NCBI GenBank assembly: GCA_039707655.1 | Contig: CM077671.1 | Coordinates: 299,894,509 to 299,958,508, forward strand | Source: Elymus sibiricus | Taxonomy: Eukaryota > Streptophyta > Magnoliopsida > Poales > Poaceae | Direction: 5' to 3' | DNA: 64,000 nucleotides | Part shown: positions 45,991-58,254 of the stretch, piece after piece | Layout of the letters: every line of letters begins with the position of its first letter | Position numbering within the stretch: the stretch's first letter is position 1 | Position numbers and translations under genes: made by a program | Notes under the pieces: generated by a model | Told to the model about the DNA's origin: nothing | Database searches by the model: none | What the model saw: the letters and a program-made list of their open reading frames with translations, nothing else

Positions 45991-46079
45991 CCCCCGACTG
46001 TTTTGACGACCGCATCGTAGAAAAATCCTCTGTTCCTGTTTCTTGCTGTTTTCCTATCAGATCTGTCAAGTCAGGCATC

Positions 46080-46484
46080 ATGTCTTCCCCCTCCTCTAAC
46101 AACGTGGAAGAAGATGCCTGGCTAATGAAGATAGAGTTGAAGAGAGAGGAGCCGGAAGAAGCCAACAAGGAGGAGAAGGACAATGAGGCTAAGGTGGATT
46201 ATCTCCCTGAAGGAGATCAATTCACGCCAGCAAAGGAGGGAGAGGAAGAAGATATCCTCCAACCTTATTACAGTCATCTCACCCCTATTGAAATCGAAGC
46301 CTTTAGAGCTTTCGAAGTGGTTCGTGTTCAGAATAAATTTCTCATCCGTGAAAATATCTTGCTGCAAGAACACGTCAATAACCTTAGGAGGGTCATCCGC
46401 AAATTGGAGAATCTTTTGAAGCTGAAGTGTGACATCATATCATCACCACCACCTTCTTCATCACCACCACCAAAGGAGACTTGA
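46080..46484 (+). CDS. Small post-pol ORF of the Athila-type element (134 aa)
   Basis: ATG 46080 to TGA 46482-46484 is uninterrupted. The N-terminal half is very acidic and Lys-rich (about residues 8-45). The C-terminal half is a predicted coiled coil (about residues 80-118, VRVQNKFLIRENILLQEHV, LRRVIRKLENLLKLK), and the tail is Ser/Pro-rich. Position after integrase corresponds to the env-like or accessory ORF of Athila elements, but there is no signal peptide or membrane segment here. That it stays open while gag and pol carry several stops may be chance, given its size. A splice-acceptor-like TTCCTATCAG lies at 46051-46060. Confidence 0.6.
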   Translation: MSSPSSNNVEEDAWLMKIELKREEPEEANKEEKDNEAKVDYLPEGDQFTPAKEGEEEDILQPYYSHLTPIEIEAFRAFEVVRVQNKFLIRENILLQEHVNNLRRVIRKLENLLKLKCDIISSPPPSSSPPPKET

Positions 46485-47133
46485 GCACACGGGTATGGGC
46501 ACTCCCCTTGGCTTGAGCCAAGCTTGGGGGAGGTGCCCCGGTATCGTATCACCACCACTTTTATTCACCTTTACCTATTTTAATTTGATCTTTAGTTTCC
46601 CTTTGCTTTAGTTGAATAAAAGTTTAGTATGATCTGTTTTCGTGTGTTAGTTTCGTGGCCTATCTATCTATGTAATCGAGTGAAAGTTATATAATAAAGT
46701 TTAGTTTGAGTTTTTGCCTCTCTACTTTCTTGTTGCAATCGAATAAAGGAAAAGAAACAAATGAAAAGAATCATATGCTAATCTTATGGTGAGTAATGAC
46801 ATCACATAAATAAAAGTATAAGTAGTAAAATTTATTGGAGATTGACAAACATAACATTGGTCAATGATGCAATTAATGAAAGAATAAATAAAGGAAGAGA
46901 AGATTCACATGCAAATACACTATCTTGGACATCTTTTATGATTGTGAGCCCCCATAAAATATTATATGTCAAAATTGTTAATGTTGGACGAGGAAGACAA
47001 CGTAATGATTTATGTTTGTTCATATCCACATAGAAGTTATATTGTCATAGATCCTTTAACATGTGGTGCTTGCCCAATATCTTTGCTAGCCAAACATTCC
47101 GCACTAAGTAGAGATACTACTTGTGCATCCAAA
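46485..47133 (+). other. 3' non-coding region of the Athila-type element, left of the nested insertion
   Basis: It starts with AGCTTGGGGGAG at 46520, a copy of the polypurine text seen at the true 3' end (63859), and continues AT-rich. The target duplication CCAAA of the nested element is at 47129-47133. Confidence 0.7.
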
Positions 47134-48976
47134 TGTTGGAAATATGCCCTAGAGGCAATACTAAATTGGTTATTATTATATTTCCTTGTTCATGATAATC
47201 GTTTATTATCCATGCTATAATTGTATTGATTGGAAACTCAAATACATGTGTGGGTACATAGACAACACTGTGTCCCTAGTATGCCTCTAGTAGACTAGCT
47301 CGTTGATCAAAGATGGTCAAGGTTTCCTAGCCATGGACATGAGATGTCATTTGATAACGGGATCAAATCATTAGGAGAATGATGTGATGGACAAGACCCA
47401 AACAATGAACGTAGCATATGATCGTGTCAGTTTATTGCTATTGTTTTCTGCATGTCAACTATCTGTTCCTATGACCATGAGATCATGCAACTCACTGACA
47501 CCGGAGGAGTACCTTGTGTGTATCAAATGTCGCAACGTAACTGGGTGACTATAAAGATGCTCTACAGGTATCTCCAAAGGTGTCTGTTGAGCTGGCATGG
47601 ATCGAGACTGGGATTTGTTACTCCGTGTGACGGAGAAGTATCTCAGGGCCCACTCGGTAATACAACATCACAACAAGCCTTGCAAGCAATGCGACTAAAG
47701 TGTTAGTCACGGGATCTTGTATTACGGAACGAGTAAAGAGACTTGTCGGTAACGAGATTGAACTAGGTATAGAGATACCGACGATCGAATCTCGGGCAAG
47801 TAACATACCGAAGAACAAAGGGAACAACATACGGGATTAACTGAATCCTTGACATAGAGGTTCAACCGATAAAGATCTTCATAGAATATGTAGGAACCAA
47901 TATGGGCATCCAGGTCCCGCTATTGGTTATTGACCGTAGAGGTGTCTCGGTCATATCTACATAGTTCTTGAACCCGTAGGGTGTGCACACTTAAGGTTCA
48001 GTGACATTTCGGTAGTATAGAGTTATGTATGGTGGTGACCGAAGGTTGTTCGGAGTCCCGGATGAGATCCCGGACATCACGAGGAGCTCTGGAATGGTCC
48101 GGAGATAAAGATTGAAATATAGGAAGTCCTGTTTTGGTCACCGGAAAAGTTTCGGGTATTTCGGTAGTGTACCGGGAGTGCCGGGAGGGGTACCGAGGAC
48201 CATCGGGAGGGGTGTCTCGACCCAAAGGGCCTCATGGGCTGTGGGAGGAGTCAAGCCAGCCATTAGTGGGCTGGCCGAGCCCCCCACTAAGGCCCATGCG
48301 GCTGGGGGTGGGAAAACACAAAGGTGGAAAGAGTTTCCAAGTGGAGGAAGAGGAATCCTACTCCTAGTAGGATTGGAGTAGGACTCCTCCACCTCTCCTC
48401 CTTGCGGCCGCACCAAGGGGCAGCCCTTGGGCCGCCGGCCTCCCTCCCCTTCCTCCTATATATACTAGAGGGAGAGAGGGCAAAAGCACTTCAACCCTAA
48501 GCCACGGTGCAGCCCTCTCTCCCAATAGATCAAGTCCTCTAGTTTTCAGCGGTGCTTAGGCGAAGCCCTGCTGGAATAGTTCCACCACCACCGCCGCCGC
48601 GCCATCGCGCTGCCGGAGAACTCATCTACCTCTCCGCTCCCTCTTGCTAGATCAAGAAGGCAGAGATCGTCATCGAGCTGTACGTGTGCGGAACGCGGGG
48701 GTGCCGTCCGTTCGGTACTAGATCGGAAGGATCGTGATCAGGATCGTGGGACGGTTCGTGATTGGATCGCGGGACTGATCGTGATCGGATCGCGGGACAA
48801 CTAGCGATTGGATCGCGAAGACGTTCGACTACATCAACCACGTTTCTTAACGCTTCCCGCTTAGCGATCTACAGGGGTATGTAGATTCACTCTCCCTCTC
48901 GTAGATGCTCATCACCATGGATAGATCTTGCGTGTGCATAGAAAAATTCTTGTTTCCCATGCAACGTTCCCCAACA
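47134..48976 (+). repeat. 5' LTR of the BARE1/Angela-type element
   Basis: It is 1843 bp, with TATATATA at 48457-48464. A small hairpin CCAAGGGGCAGCCCTTGG at 48413-48430 lies 27 bp upstream. Confidence 0.93.
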
Positions 48977-48977
48977 G

Positions 48978-48990
48978 TGGCATCATGAGC
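48978..48990 (+). promoter_or_regulatory. Primer-binding site, initiator tRNA-Met type, degenerate
   Basis: TGGCATCATGAGC lies one base inside the 5' LTR, where Copia elements carry TGGTATCAGAGC, complementary to initiator tRNA-Met. The differences suggest mutation. Confidence 0.7.
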
Positions 48991-50400
48991 TAGGTCTATG
49001 TGTAGATAAGATCACGAGTAGAACACAAAGGAGTTTGTGGGCATTGATATTCAGATTGCTTCCTCCCTTGGTCTTTTCTTGATCCGGCAGTATTGTGGGA
49101 TGAAGCGGCCCGGACCAACATTACTCATACGCTTACGAGAGACCGGTTCCATCAACTGACATGTAACTTTGTTGCATAAAGATGGCTAGAGGGTGTCTGT
49201 CTCTCCCACTTTAGTTGGATCGGATTCGACAAAGGCGGTCCTTGAGAAGGTTGAATAGCAATTTGTGTATCACCGTTGTGGTTTATGCGTAGGTAAGAAT
49301 CATTCTTGCTAGATACCCATAGCAGCCACGTAAAACATGCAACAACAATTAGAGGACGTCTAACTTGTTTTTGCAGGGTATGTTGTGATGTGATATGGCC
49401 AATTACATGATGAGATATATGTGATGTATGAGATGATCATGTATTGTATAGAATATCACGACTTGCATGTCGATGAGTACGACAACCGGCAGGAGCCATA
49501 GGCTTGTCTTTAATTTATTTTTGCCGTTTTGCTTTACTTTATCGCTATGAGTTAGCAATAGTCGTAGAAGCAACTGTTGGCGCGACAACCTCATGGTGAC
49601 ACGTTGATGGAGATCAAGATGATGGAGATCATGGTGTCATGCCGGTGACGATGGAGATCATGCCGGTGCTTTGGAGATGGAGATCAAAAGCACAAGTTCA
49701 TGGCCATATCATGTCACTTATGATTTGCATGTGATGTTAATCCTTTTATGCATCTTATTTTGCTTAGGACGACAGTAGCATTATAAGGTGATCCCTCACT
49801 GAAATTTCAAGATAAATTGTGTTCTCCCCGAGTGTGCACCGTTGCGAAAGTTCGTCGTTTCGAGACACCACGTGATGATCGGGTGTGATAGACTCTACGT
49901 TCACATACAACGGGTGCAAGCCAGTGTTGCACGTGCGGAACACTCGGGTTAAGCTTGACGAGCCAAGCATGTACAGACATGGCCTCGGAACACAAGAGAC
50001 CGAAAGGTCGAGCATGAGTCATACAGTAGATTTGATCAACATGGAGATGTTCACCATTGAAACCACCTCATCTCACGTGATGATCAGACTTGGGTTGGTG
50101 GATTTGGATCATGTCACACTTAGACAACCTGAGGGATGTTGATTTGAGTGGGAGTTCTTAAGTAATATGATTAATTGAACTCATTATCATGAACATAGTC
50201 AAAATGTCTTCGCAAATTATGTTGTAGATCACTAGCTCGCGCTGTAGCTCCCTTGAATTTTTATATGTTCCTAGAGCAATAGGTTTGAAAGATGATGGTA
50301 GCAATAATACGGACTGGGTCCGTGATCTGAGGATTGTCCTCATTGCTGCACAGAAGGCTTATGTCCTTAATGCACCGCTCGGTGCGCCACCTCCCTCAAG
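48991..50400 (+). other. Untranslated leader of the BARE1/Angela-type element
   Basis: This is the long leader usual in this family, with only short ORFs. No separate feature was recognised. Confidence 0.65.
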
Positions 50401-53400
50401 CGTCGTCTGTAGATGTTGTGAACATCTGACAGGCACGTTCTGATGACTACTTGATAGTTCAGTGCGTCATGCATTACGGCTTAGAATTGAGGCTCCAAAA
50501 CGTTTTGAACGTCACGGAACATATGAGATGTTCTAAGAGCTGAAATTGGGATTTCAGGCTCGTGCCCGTGTTGAGAGGTATGAGACCTCCAACAAGATTC
50601 TTTGCCTGCAAGATGAAGGAGAATAGCTCAATCGGTGAGCATGTGCTCAGATTGTCTGGGTGCTACAATCGCTTGAATCGAGTGGGAGTTGATCTTCCAG
50701 ATAAGATAGTGATTGATATAGTTCTCCAAGTCACTGTCACCAAGCTACTAGAGCTTCGTGATGAACTATAAAATGCCAGGGATGGAAATAATGATCCCTG
50801 AGATATTCGCGATGTTTGACACCGCGAAGGTAGAAATCAAGAAGGAGCATCAAGTGTAGATGGTTAGTAAAACCACTAGTTTCGAGAAGGGCAAGGGCAA
50901 GGAGGGATACTTCATGGATGGCAAGTCAGTTGCTGCTCCAGTAAAGAAACCCAAGGTTGAACCCAAACCCGAGACTGAGTGCTTCTATTATGAGGAGAAT
51001 GGTCGCTGAAGCGGAACTGCCCTAGATACTTGGTAGATAAGAAGGCTGGCAACGTCGACAGAAGTATATTTGATATACGTGTTATTGATGTGTACCTTAC
51101 TAGTACTCCTAGTAGCACCTGGGTATTGGATACCGGTTCGGTTGCTAAATGTTAGTAACTCGAAATAAAAGCTACGGAATAAACGGAGGCTAGCTAAGGG
51201 TGAGGTGACGATGACTGTTGGAAGTGTTTCCAAGGTTGATGTGATCACCATCCCACACTCTCTCTACCTTCGGGATTAGTGATGAACCTAAATAAATGTT
51301 ATTTGGTGTTTGCGTTGAGCATGAACGTGATTAGATCATGTTTATTGTAATACGGTTATTCATTTAAGTTAGAGAATAATGGTTATTCTGTTTACATGAA
51401 TAATACCTTCAATGGTCATGCACCCAATGAGAATGGTTTATTGAATCTTGATCGTAGTGATACACATGTTCATAATATTAATGCCAAAAGATACAAGGTT
51501 AATAATGATAGTACCACATACTTGTGGCACTGCTGCTAACTGTCATATTGGTGTAAAACGCATGAAGAAACTCCATGCTGATGGATCTTTGGACTCATTC
51601 GATTTCGAATCGGTTGAGACATGCGGACCATACCTCATGGGCAAGATGACTAAGACCCCGTTTTCTGGTATGATGGAGCGGGCAAGTAACTTATTAGAAA
51701 TGATAGATGCTGATGTATTCGGTCCAATGAGTGTTGTAGCATGCGGTGGATATCATTATTTTCCTACCTTCACAGATGATTTGAGTAGATATGGGGATAT
51801 TTACTTAATGAAACACAAGTCTGAAACGTTTGAAAAGTTCAAACAAAATCAGAGTGAAGTTTGAGATCATCGTGACAAGAAGATAAAATGTCTACGATAT
51901 GATCGTGGAGGTAAATATCTGAGTTACGAGTTTGGTATACAACTTAAGACAATGTGGAAGTTGTTTCACAACTCACGCCACCTGGAACACCATAGTGTGA
52001 TGGTGTGTCCGAACGTCGTAGTCGTGCTCTATTGGATATGGTACGAACTATGATGTCTCTTAACGATTTGCCACTATCGTTTTGGGGTTATTCATTAGAG
52101 ACAACTACATTCACTTTAAAAGGGGCACCATCTAAGTCCGTTGAGATGACACCGCATGAATTTTTGTTTGGCGGAAACCTAAGCTGTCATTTCTTAATGC
52201 TTGGGGCTGCGACGCTTACGTGAAAAAGGGTTTTCACCTAATGAGCTCGAACCCAAAGCGGACAAATGCATCTTCATAGAATACCCTAACATAACAGTTG
52301 GGTAAACCTTCTATCTTAGATCCAAGCACAAAGTGTTTGTTGCTAAAACGGGTCCTTTCTCGAGAAAGAGTTTTCTCTCGAAAGAATTGAGTGGGAGGAA
52401 GATAGAACTTGATGAGGTTGTTGAACCTTTGTTTCAACCAGAGAGTAGCGCACCGCAGAAAGTTGTTTCTGTGGAGCCTACGTGAGTTGAAGAGGAAGTT
52501 AATGATGATGATCATGAAGCTTCGGATCAAGTTACTATCGAACCTCGTAGGTCGACAAGGACGCGTACTGCTCCTGAGTGGTATGGCAACCCTGTCTTAG
52601 AGGTCATGTTGTTGGACAACGATGAACCTATGAGCTATGGAGAAGCGATGATGGGCCCGGATTCCGAGAAATGGTTAGAGGCCATGAAATCCGAGATGAG
52701 ATCCATGTATGAAAACAAAGTATGGGCTTTGGAAGTATTACCTGAAGGGCGAAAGGCCATTCAGAACAAATGGATCTTTGAAAGGAAGACGGACGCGGAC
52801 GGTAATGACACCGTCTATAAAGCTCGACTTGTGGCAAAGGGTTTTTCACAAGTTCAAGGAGTTGACTACGATGAGACTTTCTCACCCGTAGCGATGCTAA
52901 AGTCTATTGGAATTATGTTAGCAGTTGCTGCATTTTTCGATTATGAAATCTGGCAGATGGATGTCAAAACAGAGTTTCCTTAACGGTTTCCGTGAGGAAA
53001 GGTTGTATGTGATACAACCAGAAGGTTTTGTCAGTCCTAAGGATGCTAAAATGTATGCAAACTCCAGCGATCCTTCTATGGACTGGAGCAAGCATCTCGG
53101 AGTTGGAATACACACTTTGATGAGGTGATCAAAGTTTTTGGGTCTATACAAAGTTTATGAGAAACTTGTATTTACAATAAAGTGAGTGGGAGCACTATAG
53201 AATTTCTGATAAGCATATGTGGATGACATATTGTTGATCGGAAATGATGTAGAATTTCTGGAAAGCATAAAGGGTTGTTTGAAAAGGAGTTTTTCAAAGG
53301 AAAACCTGGAAAGAAGCTACTTAAATGTTGGGCATCAGGATCTATAGAGATAGATCAAGACGTATGATAGAACTTTCAATGAGTACATACCTTGACAAGA

Positions 53401-53995
53401 TTTTGAAAGAGTTCAAAATGGATCAGTCAAAGAAAGAGTTCTTGCCTGATTTGTAAGGTGTGGAGTTGAGTGAGACTCAAAGCTCGACCACGGCAGAAGA
53501 AAGATAAAGGACGAAGGTCGTCCCCTATGCCTTAGCCATAGGCTCTATATAGTATGACATGCTGTGTACCGCACCTGTATGTGCCTTGCCATGAGTCTGT
53601 CAAGGGGTACAAGAGTGATCCAGGAGTGGATCACTGGACAACAGTCAAGATTATCCTTAGTAACTAGAAGACTAAGGAAATGTTTCTCAATTATGGAGGT
53701 GATAAAGAGTTCGTCGTAAAGGGTTACGTCGATGCAAGCTTTGACACCTATCCGGGCGACTCTGAGTAGCAGTCCGGATATGTATAGTGGAGCAGTCATT
53801 TGGAATAGCTCCAAGTAGGAGCGTGCTAGCATCTGCAATATGACATATAGATTTGCAAAGAACACACGGATCTGAATGTTGCAGACCATTGACTAAGACC
53901 TCTCTCACATGCAAAGCATGATCGAACCCCAGAACTCATTGGGTGTTATATTCATAACAATGTAAATCACATGGTGATGTGAACTAGATTATTGA
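50400..53995 (+). pseudogene. Gag-pol polyprotein of the BARE1/Angela-type element, heavily degraded
   Basis: Fragments appear in the right order but in different frames with many stops. They are gag (50562-50771, FFACKMKENSSIGEHVLRL), protease (about 51120-51150, WVLDTGSV), integrase pieces (51540-52240, ADVFGPMS, FPTFTDDLSRYG, PHEFLFGG), and reverse transcriptase (52606-52983, WLEAMKSEMRSMYENKVW, GFSQVQGVDYDETFSPVAML). The catalytic YVDD lies near 53217-53228 and an RNase H relic at about 53720-53820 (GYVDASFDTYPGDSE). The protein cannot be made. By contrast the LTRs are well conserved. Confidence 0.88.
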
Positions 53996-54015
53996 CTCTA
54001 GTGCAAGTGGGAGAC

Positions 54016-54729
54016 TGTTGGAAATATGCCCTAGAGGCAATAATAAATTGGTTATAATTATATTTCCTTGTTCATGATAATCTTTTATTATCCATGCTAT
54101 AATTGTATTGATTGGAAACTCAAATACATGTGTGGGTACATAGACAACACTGTGTCCGTAGTATGCCTCTAGTAGACTAGCTCGTTGATCAAAGATGGTC
54201 AAGGTTTCCTAGCCATGGACATGAGATGTCATTTGATAACGGGATCACATCATTAGGAGAATGATGTGATGGACAAGACCCAAACAATGAACGTAGCATA
54301 TGATCGTGCCAGTTTATTGCTATTGTTTTCTACATGTCAAGTATCTGTTCCTATGACCATGAGATCATGCAACTCACTGACACCTGAGGAGTACCTTATG
54401 TGTATCAAACATCGCAACGTAACTGGGTGACTATAAAGATGCTCTACAGGTATCTCCAAAGGTGTCTGTTGAGCTGGCATGGATCGAGACTGGGATTTGT
54501 TACTCCGTGTCACGGAGAGGTATCTCAGGGCCCACTCGGTAATACAACATCACAACAAGCCTTGCAAGCAATGTGACTAAAGTGTTAGCCACGAGATCTT
54601 GTATTACGGAACGAGTAAAGAGACTTGCCGGTAACGAGATTGAACTAGGTATAGAGATACCGACGATCGAATCTCGGGCAAGTAACATACCAAAGAACAA
54701 AGGGAACAACATACGGGATTAACTGAATC
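54016..54729 (+). repeat. 3' LTR of the BARE1/Angela-type element, part 1
   Basis: The first 714 bp of the LTR follow the purine tract GTGGGAGAC at 54007-54015. It ends with GAATC at 54725-54729, the target site of the nested element. Confidence 0.93.
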
Positions 54730-54875
54730 TGTCGGGGGGATTACCCCCGGGTAGGCTCAGGGAGACGACTCAACATTTTAAAAACATTGGGGGAGCCACC
54801 CCCGGTATGCCAAGCCCCGCGAATCAACGAGACAAACGAAGAAGTGAAGACAGAAGACAAAACTGCGGCCCGGGC

Positions 54876-55435
54876 GGCTGGCTCCTCCCGGCTGGCTCCT
54901 CCCGGCTGGCTGCTCTTGGCTGGCTCCTCCTGGCTGGCTCCTCCCTGCTGGCTGCTCCCGGCTGGCTCCTCCCGGCTGGCTCCTCCCGGCTGGCTGCTCC
55001 TGGCTGGCTGCTCCCTGCTGGCTGCTCCCGGCTGGCTCCTCCCGGCTGGCTCCTCCCGGCTGGCTGCTCCTGGCTGGCTGCTCCCTGCTGGCTGCTCCCG
55101 GCTGGCTCCTCCCGGCTGGATGCTCCTGGCTGGCTCCTCCCGGCTGGCTCCTCCTGGCTGGCTCCTCCCTGCTGGCTGCTCCTGGCTGGCTCCTCCCGGC
55201 TGGCTCCTCCCGGCTGGCAGCTCCTGGCTGGCTCCTCCCGGCTGGCTCCTCCCGGCTGGGTGCTCCCGGCTGGGTGCTCCTGGCTGGCTCCTCCCTGCTG
55301 GCTGCTCTTGGCTGGCTCCTCCATGCTGGCTGCTCCCGGCTGGCTCCTCCTTTCCGGCTCCTCTTGTCCGGCTCCTCCTGTCCGGCTCCTCCTGGCCGGC
55401 TCCTCCTGGCCGGCTCCTCCTGGCCGGCTGCGGCC
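54876..55435. repeat. Tandem array of a 14-bp unit (GGCTGGCTCCTCCC), about 40 copies
   Basis: Units start every 14 bp (54876, 54890, 54904, ...), with variants such as GGCTGGCTGCTCCT. Because 14 is not a multiple of three and no unit contains a stop, all frames stay open, which explains the long ORFs here. Confidence 0.93.
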
Positions 55436-55651
55436 CGACGAAGTCAGCTCCAGGCATCCCGTCGGACACGAGCTGACGACACTGTAGCTGACGGACTGCA
55501 GAGCCTGCCACCCCGCTACAGTCGGGCACTATTGGCGAATAGTGCCCCGCTGTGCACCCGTCGCGCGTCACTTCACTGCGCTCCAATAGTGGCGCACTGT
55601 AGCCTTCATCACTTGTCATCTCCAATAATGCTTAGTTGGCCATGCGGGCCA

Positions 55652-55707
55652 CCCCTTGTCCCCTGGGCCTCCCTTTATAGGAGGCACCAGGGGGAGCCTC
55701 CAAGGGG
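55652..55707 (+). promoter_or_regulatory. LTR promoter palindrome with TTTATA at the loop
   Basis: CCCCTTGTCCCCTGGGCCTCC on the left pairs with GGAGGCACCAGGGGGAGCC and CCAAGGGG on the right, with bulges. CTTTATA (55673-55679) lies at the turn. The 3' LTR copy (61463-61518) carries one base change beside the TATA. Confidence 0.6.
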
Positions 55708-56036
55708 TAGCCACACACACACGTGAAGCCCCCTCTCATTTCTCTCATCCTCTCCCACTCTCACATGCTCACACGCATGCACACAGGAGGCAAGAAGCCT
55801 CATGGCCCTCCTCCCCAATACAGCTCCAGGAATGACTCTGTACCAGATATACCACATATATACAGACATGTAGGAGTAGGGGTGTTATCTCTCCGGAGAG
55901 CCCAGAACCTGGGTAAACCACCGTGTGCTGTTGCCCTATCCCGTCCCGGATCTCCGCTGCAGCCTTGCTCTCACCTGTTAAGCCATCCCATGGCATCTAC
56001 CGTCTCGGTGCACCCCCCGTGAGAAAACGACGACAG

Positions 56037-56054
56037 TTGGCGCCCACCGTGGGG
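56037..56054 (+). promoter_or_regulatory. Primer-binding site, tRNA-Lys type
   Basis: TGGCGCCCACCGTGGGGC lies one base inside the 5' LTR. It is fully complementary to the 3' end of plant tRNA-Lys(CTT) plus CCA, from my memory of that tRNA. Confidence 0.75.
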
Positions 56055-58254
56055 CTAGCTGCTGCTGGAACCGCGGTCCGGGCGGGACCCTCTTCGTCGC
56101 CGCCGCGGCGGCCGCCGTCCCTCCGGCGGCGCTCGGGGGCTCAACGTCAACACGCCCCCGGGAGCTCGTGCCTGCGCCGGTCGCGTCCTCACCACCGGCC
56201 TCGGCGTCGTCCGTCTCCACCATCGAGCCCCTGGCGCCGCTTCCACGGGCGCCGCGGCTCAGGTCGGAGCAGCAGGGGTTGTTGCTGTGTGCGTCCGTCC
56301 TCGCCGCTGCGGGTCGCCCTGCTCCTCCCCGCGCTGCTCCCGTTCCCAGGGCCGGCCGCCCAACCTCCTCATCACCAGTGGCGCCGCGCCGCTCGGGCCC
56401 CCGGCATGTCCGCGCGCGCCTGCTCCACCTCCGGCTGCCCGCGCGGCTTCGTGCGCCGGCCCTCTGCCCCGACTGCTTCACTGTGGGGCCATCCGCGCGT
56501 GACGCTGCCGCCTCGCATCACCACCCTCGTCTCCCCCAACGACGGGAGCAATGACTGCGGCAACCACTTCTCCCCGAAGCAAGCTGCCTCCCCGGGCGAG
56601 CTCCCGAGCCCCCGCATGCTCAAACTCCGTGGGGAATCACCTCAGGCCCCCGCGGCCCCGATGGCCGCCGCCCCGCTGCTTGTCGCGGCGTCCCTGCCGT
56701 TCCGGCGCCTGGCCCTCCTCCTGCCGCGGCCCCCGTGCTGCGCAACGGCACGCTGCTTCCCGCCTCGGTATGGGAGTAGGGAGAGCCCCAGGCAGTTTTC
56801 TCCTGTCGCATCTTCTGCCGCCGCGCGCAAGCGCTCGTGCCCCGGCTGCCCAGCGTCGCGCCGCTCCGTCCGTCCTCCGCACTGCGTCATCCCCGTGCCC
56901 TCCGCGCGTCGGGCCCCCTCTCACCGCGGCCGTCCCGCGGCCGGCTCTGCTCGCCCCGCAGCCGGCTCGTGGCCCGCGCCGGGTCCCCTCGCTCGCGTCT
57001 CCCCTGAGCGAGTCCGCCCCGGGGACCACTTGCTCGACCGCTCGTCGCGCTCGCCCGCACGTCACGGGTCCCCGGCTGCCCGCTCGCTCCTGCGCGCCGG
57101 CTGCTGCTCGACACTCACGGCTACCGCCGCGCCCCCGAGCTCCCCGAGCCGCCTTCGGCACGCCTACGGCCCTGCTCGGCCCCGCTCCGCGTCGTCGCTC
57201 CGGCCGCGCGCCCCTCTCCGGCCTCTCGCCTCGCGCCGACTGCTGCTCCCTGCTGGCCAGCCCGACAGCGCCCCCCCTCGCGCTCGGAACCTCCTCGCCT
57301 CCGCAACGCCGCGCCGGCTCCGCGCCCGCGGCCTGCTCCCGCTCCCCGCGCAGCCACCGGCGCGCGCGCGCCCTCCTACCGGCGCTCCTCTCCTCCCATT
57401 CGACGGCGGCCCCCGACGCCAGCGGCCTCCCACGTCGGACTGGCCGCACCCCCGCACGCCGTCCCGTTCACGCGCCTGCTGCGCCCGGCCGCGCCGCCCT
57501 TCTCCGTGCCGGCTCCTGCACCCGGCCGGCTGGCCGCCCTGCCGGCTGGCCGCCCTGCCGGCAGCTCCTCCCACGCGTGCCGGCTCGCCTCCCAGCGCCG
57601 GCCCCTGCTCCACTCAGCCGCGGCGTCCCGGCTCCACCCCGGCTGCGCGCCAGGGCTTCTGCGCCGCCTCGCCACGCCTGCCTCCGTGCGCCGGCTCGGC
57701 CTTGCCTACGGCCCGGCTGGCTCCCCCCGCGCGCGCGCGGGCGGGTTCCCTGTGTTGCCCTCGTGGCCTCCGTGTAGCCGGCTGGAGAAAAAAAGGAAAT
57801 AAACGGGGCCGGCTACAAAAAAAAAACTGAGCGTCCGTCTGCCCACGGCAGCTGGTCCACCCGGAGGCTCGAACCCGCGTCCTCGGTCGGCTGGCCCGCA
57901 CCGCCGCTCGGCCAGTTGGCACCCACCCGCGTCGCCGCTCGGTCGGCTGGCGCGCCTGCCCGCGTCGTCGTCCGTCCGGCTTCCCGACTGGCCTGCCGGC
58001 CTACTTCGACAACGGGCCGACCAGAGAATCGACTCCGCTGCTAGTCCACTTCGGTGCCGGCCGGCACCTCCATCAACCGCCCCGGAGGCTACACCCAGTG
58101 GGTGACACCCAGTGGGTGACACCCAGCGGGTGCACCCGGCACGCCTGTTGGTAAAAAACCACGCCGTCCGCAAGCCGCGCCGACTATCTTCAACAACACC
58201 CGCCTCGCCTACGCGAAAATCAATGAACCTCCTCGCTCGGAGGCTCGGAGGCCA
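56055..58254 (+). other. GC-rich internal region without recognisable genes
   Basis: About 2.2 kb at very high GC with long open frames on both strands that overlap one another. No gag, protease, RT or integrase motif was found in any. A direct repeat CACCCAGTGGGTGA lies near 58092-58135. I see composition, not coding constraint. Confidence 0.6.

Larger units (their letters stand above)
54730..56035 (+). repeat. 5' LTR of the GC-rich element (1306 bp)
   Basis: It contains a 14-bp tandem array at about 54876-55435, a promoter palindrome with a TATA-like sequence at 55652-55707, and a terminal ACGACA. Confidence 0.92.

Noticed and set aside
54787..55625. ORFs of 166-294 codons with Trp-Leu-Leu-Pro-Ala-Gly repeats
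   Set aside because: The 14-bp repeat is open in every frame and on both strands, so none of these frames shows coding evidence.
55923..57830. 635-codon ORF in the GC-rich element
   Set aside because: It starts inside the LTR, has no gag or pol domain, and is overlapped by long open frames on both strands at very high GC. Treated as compositional.
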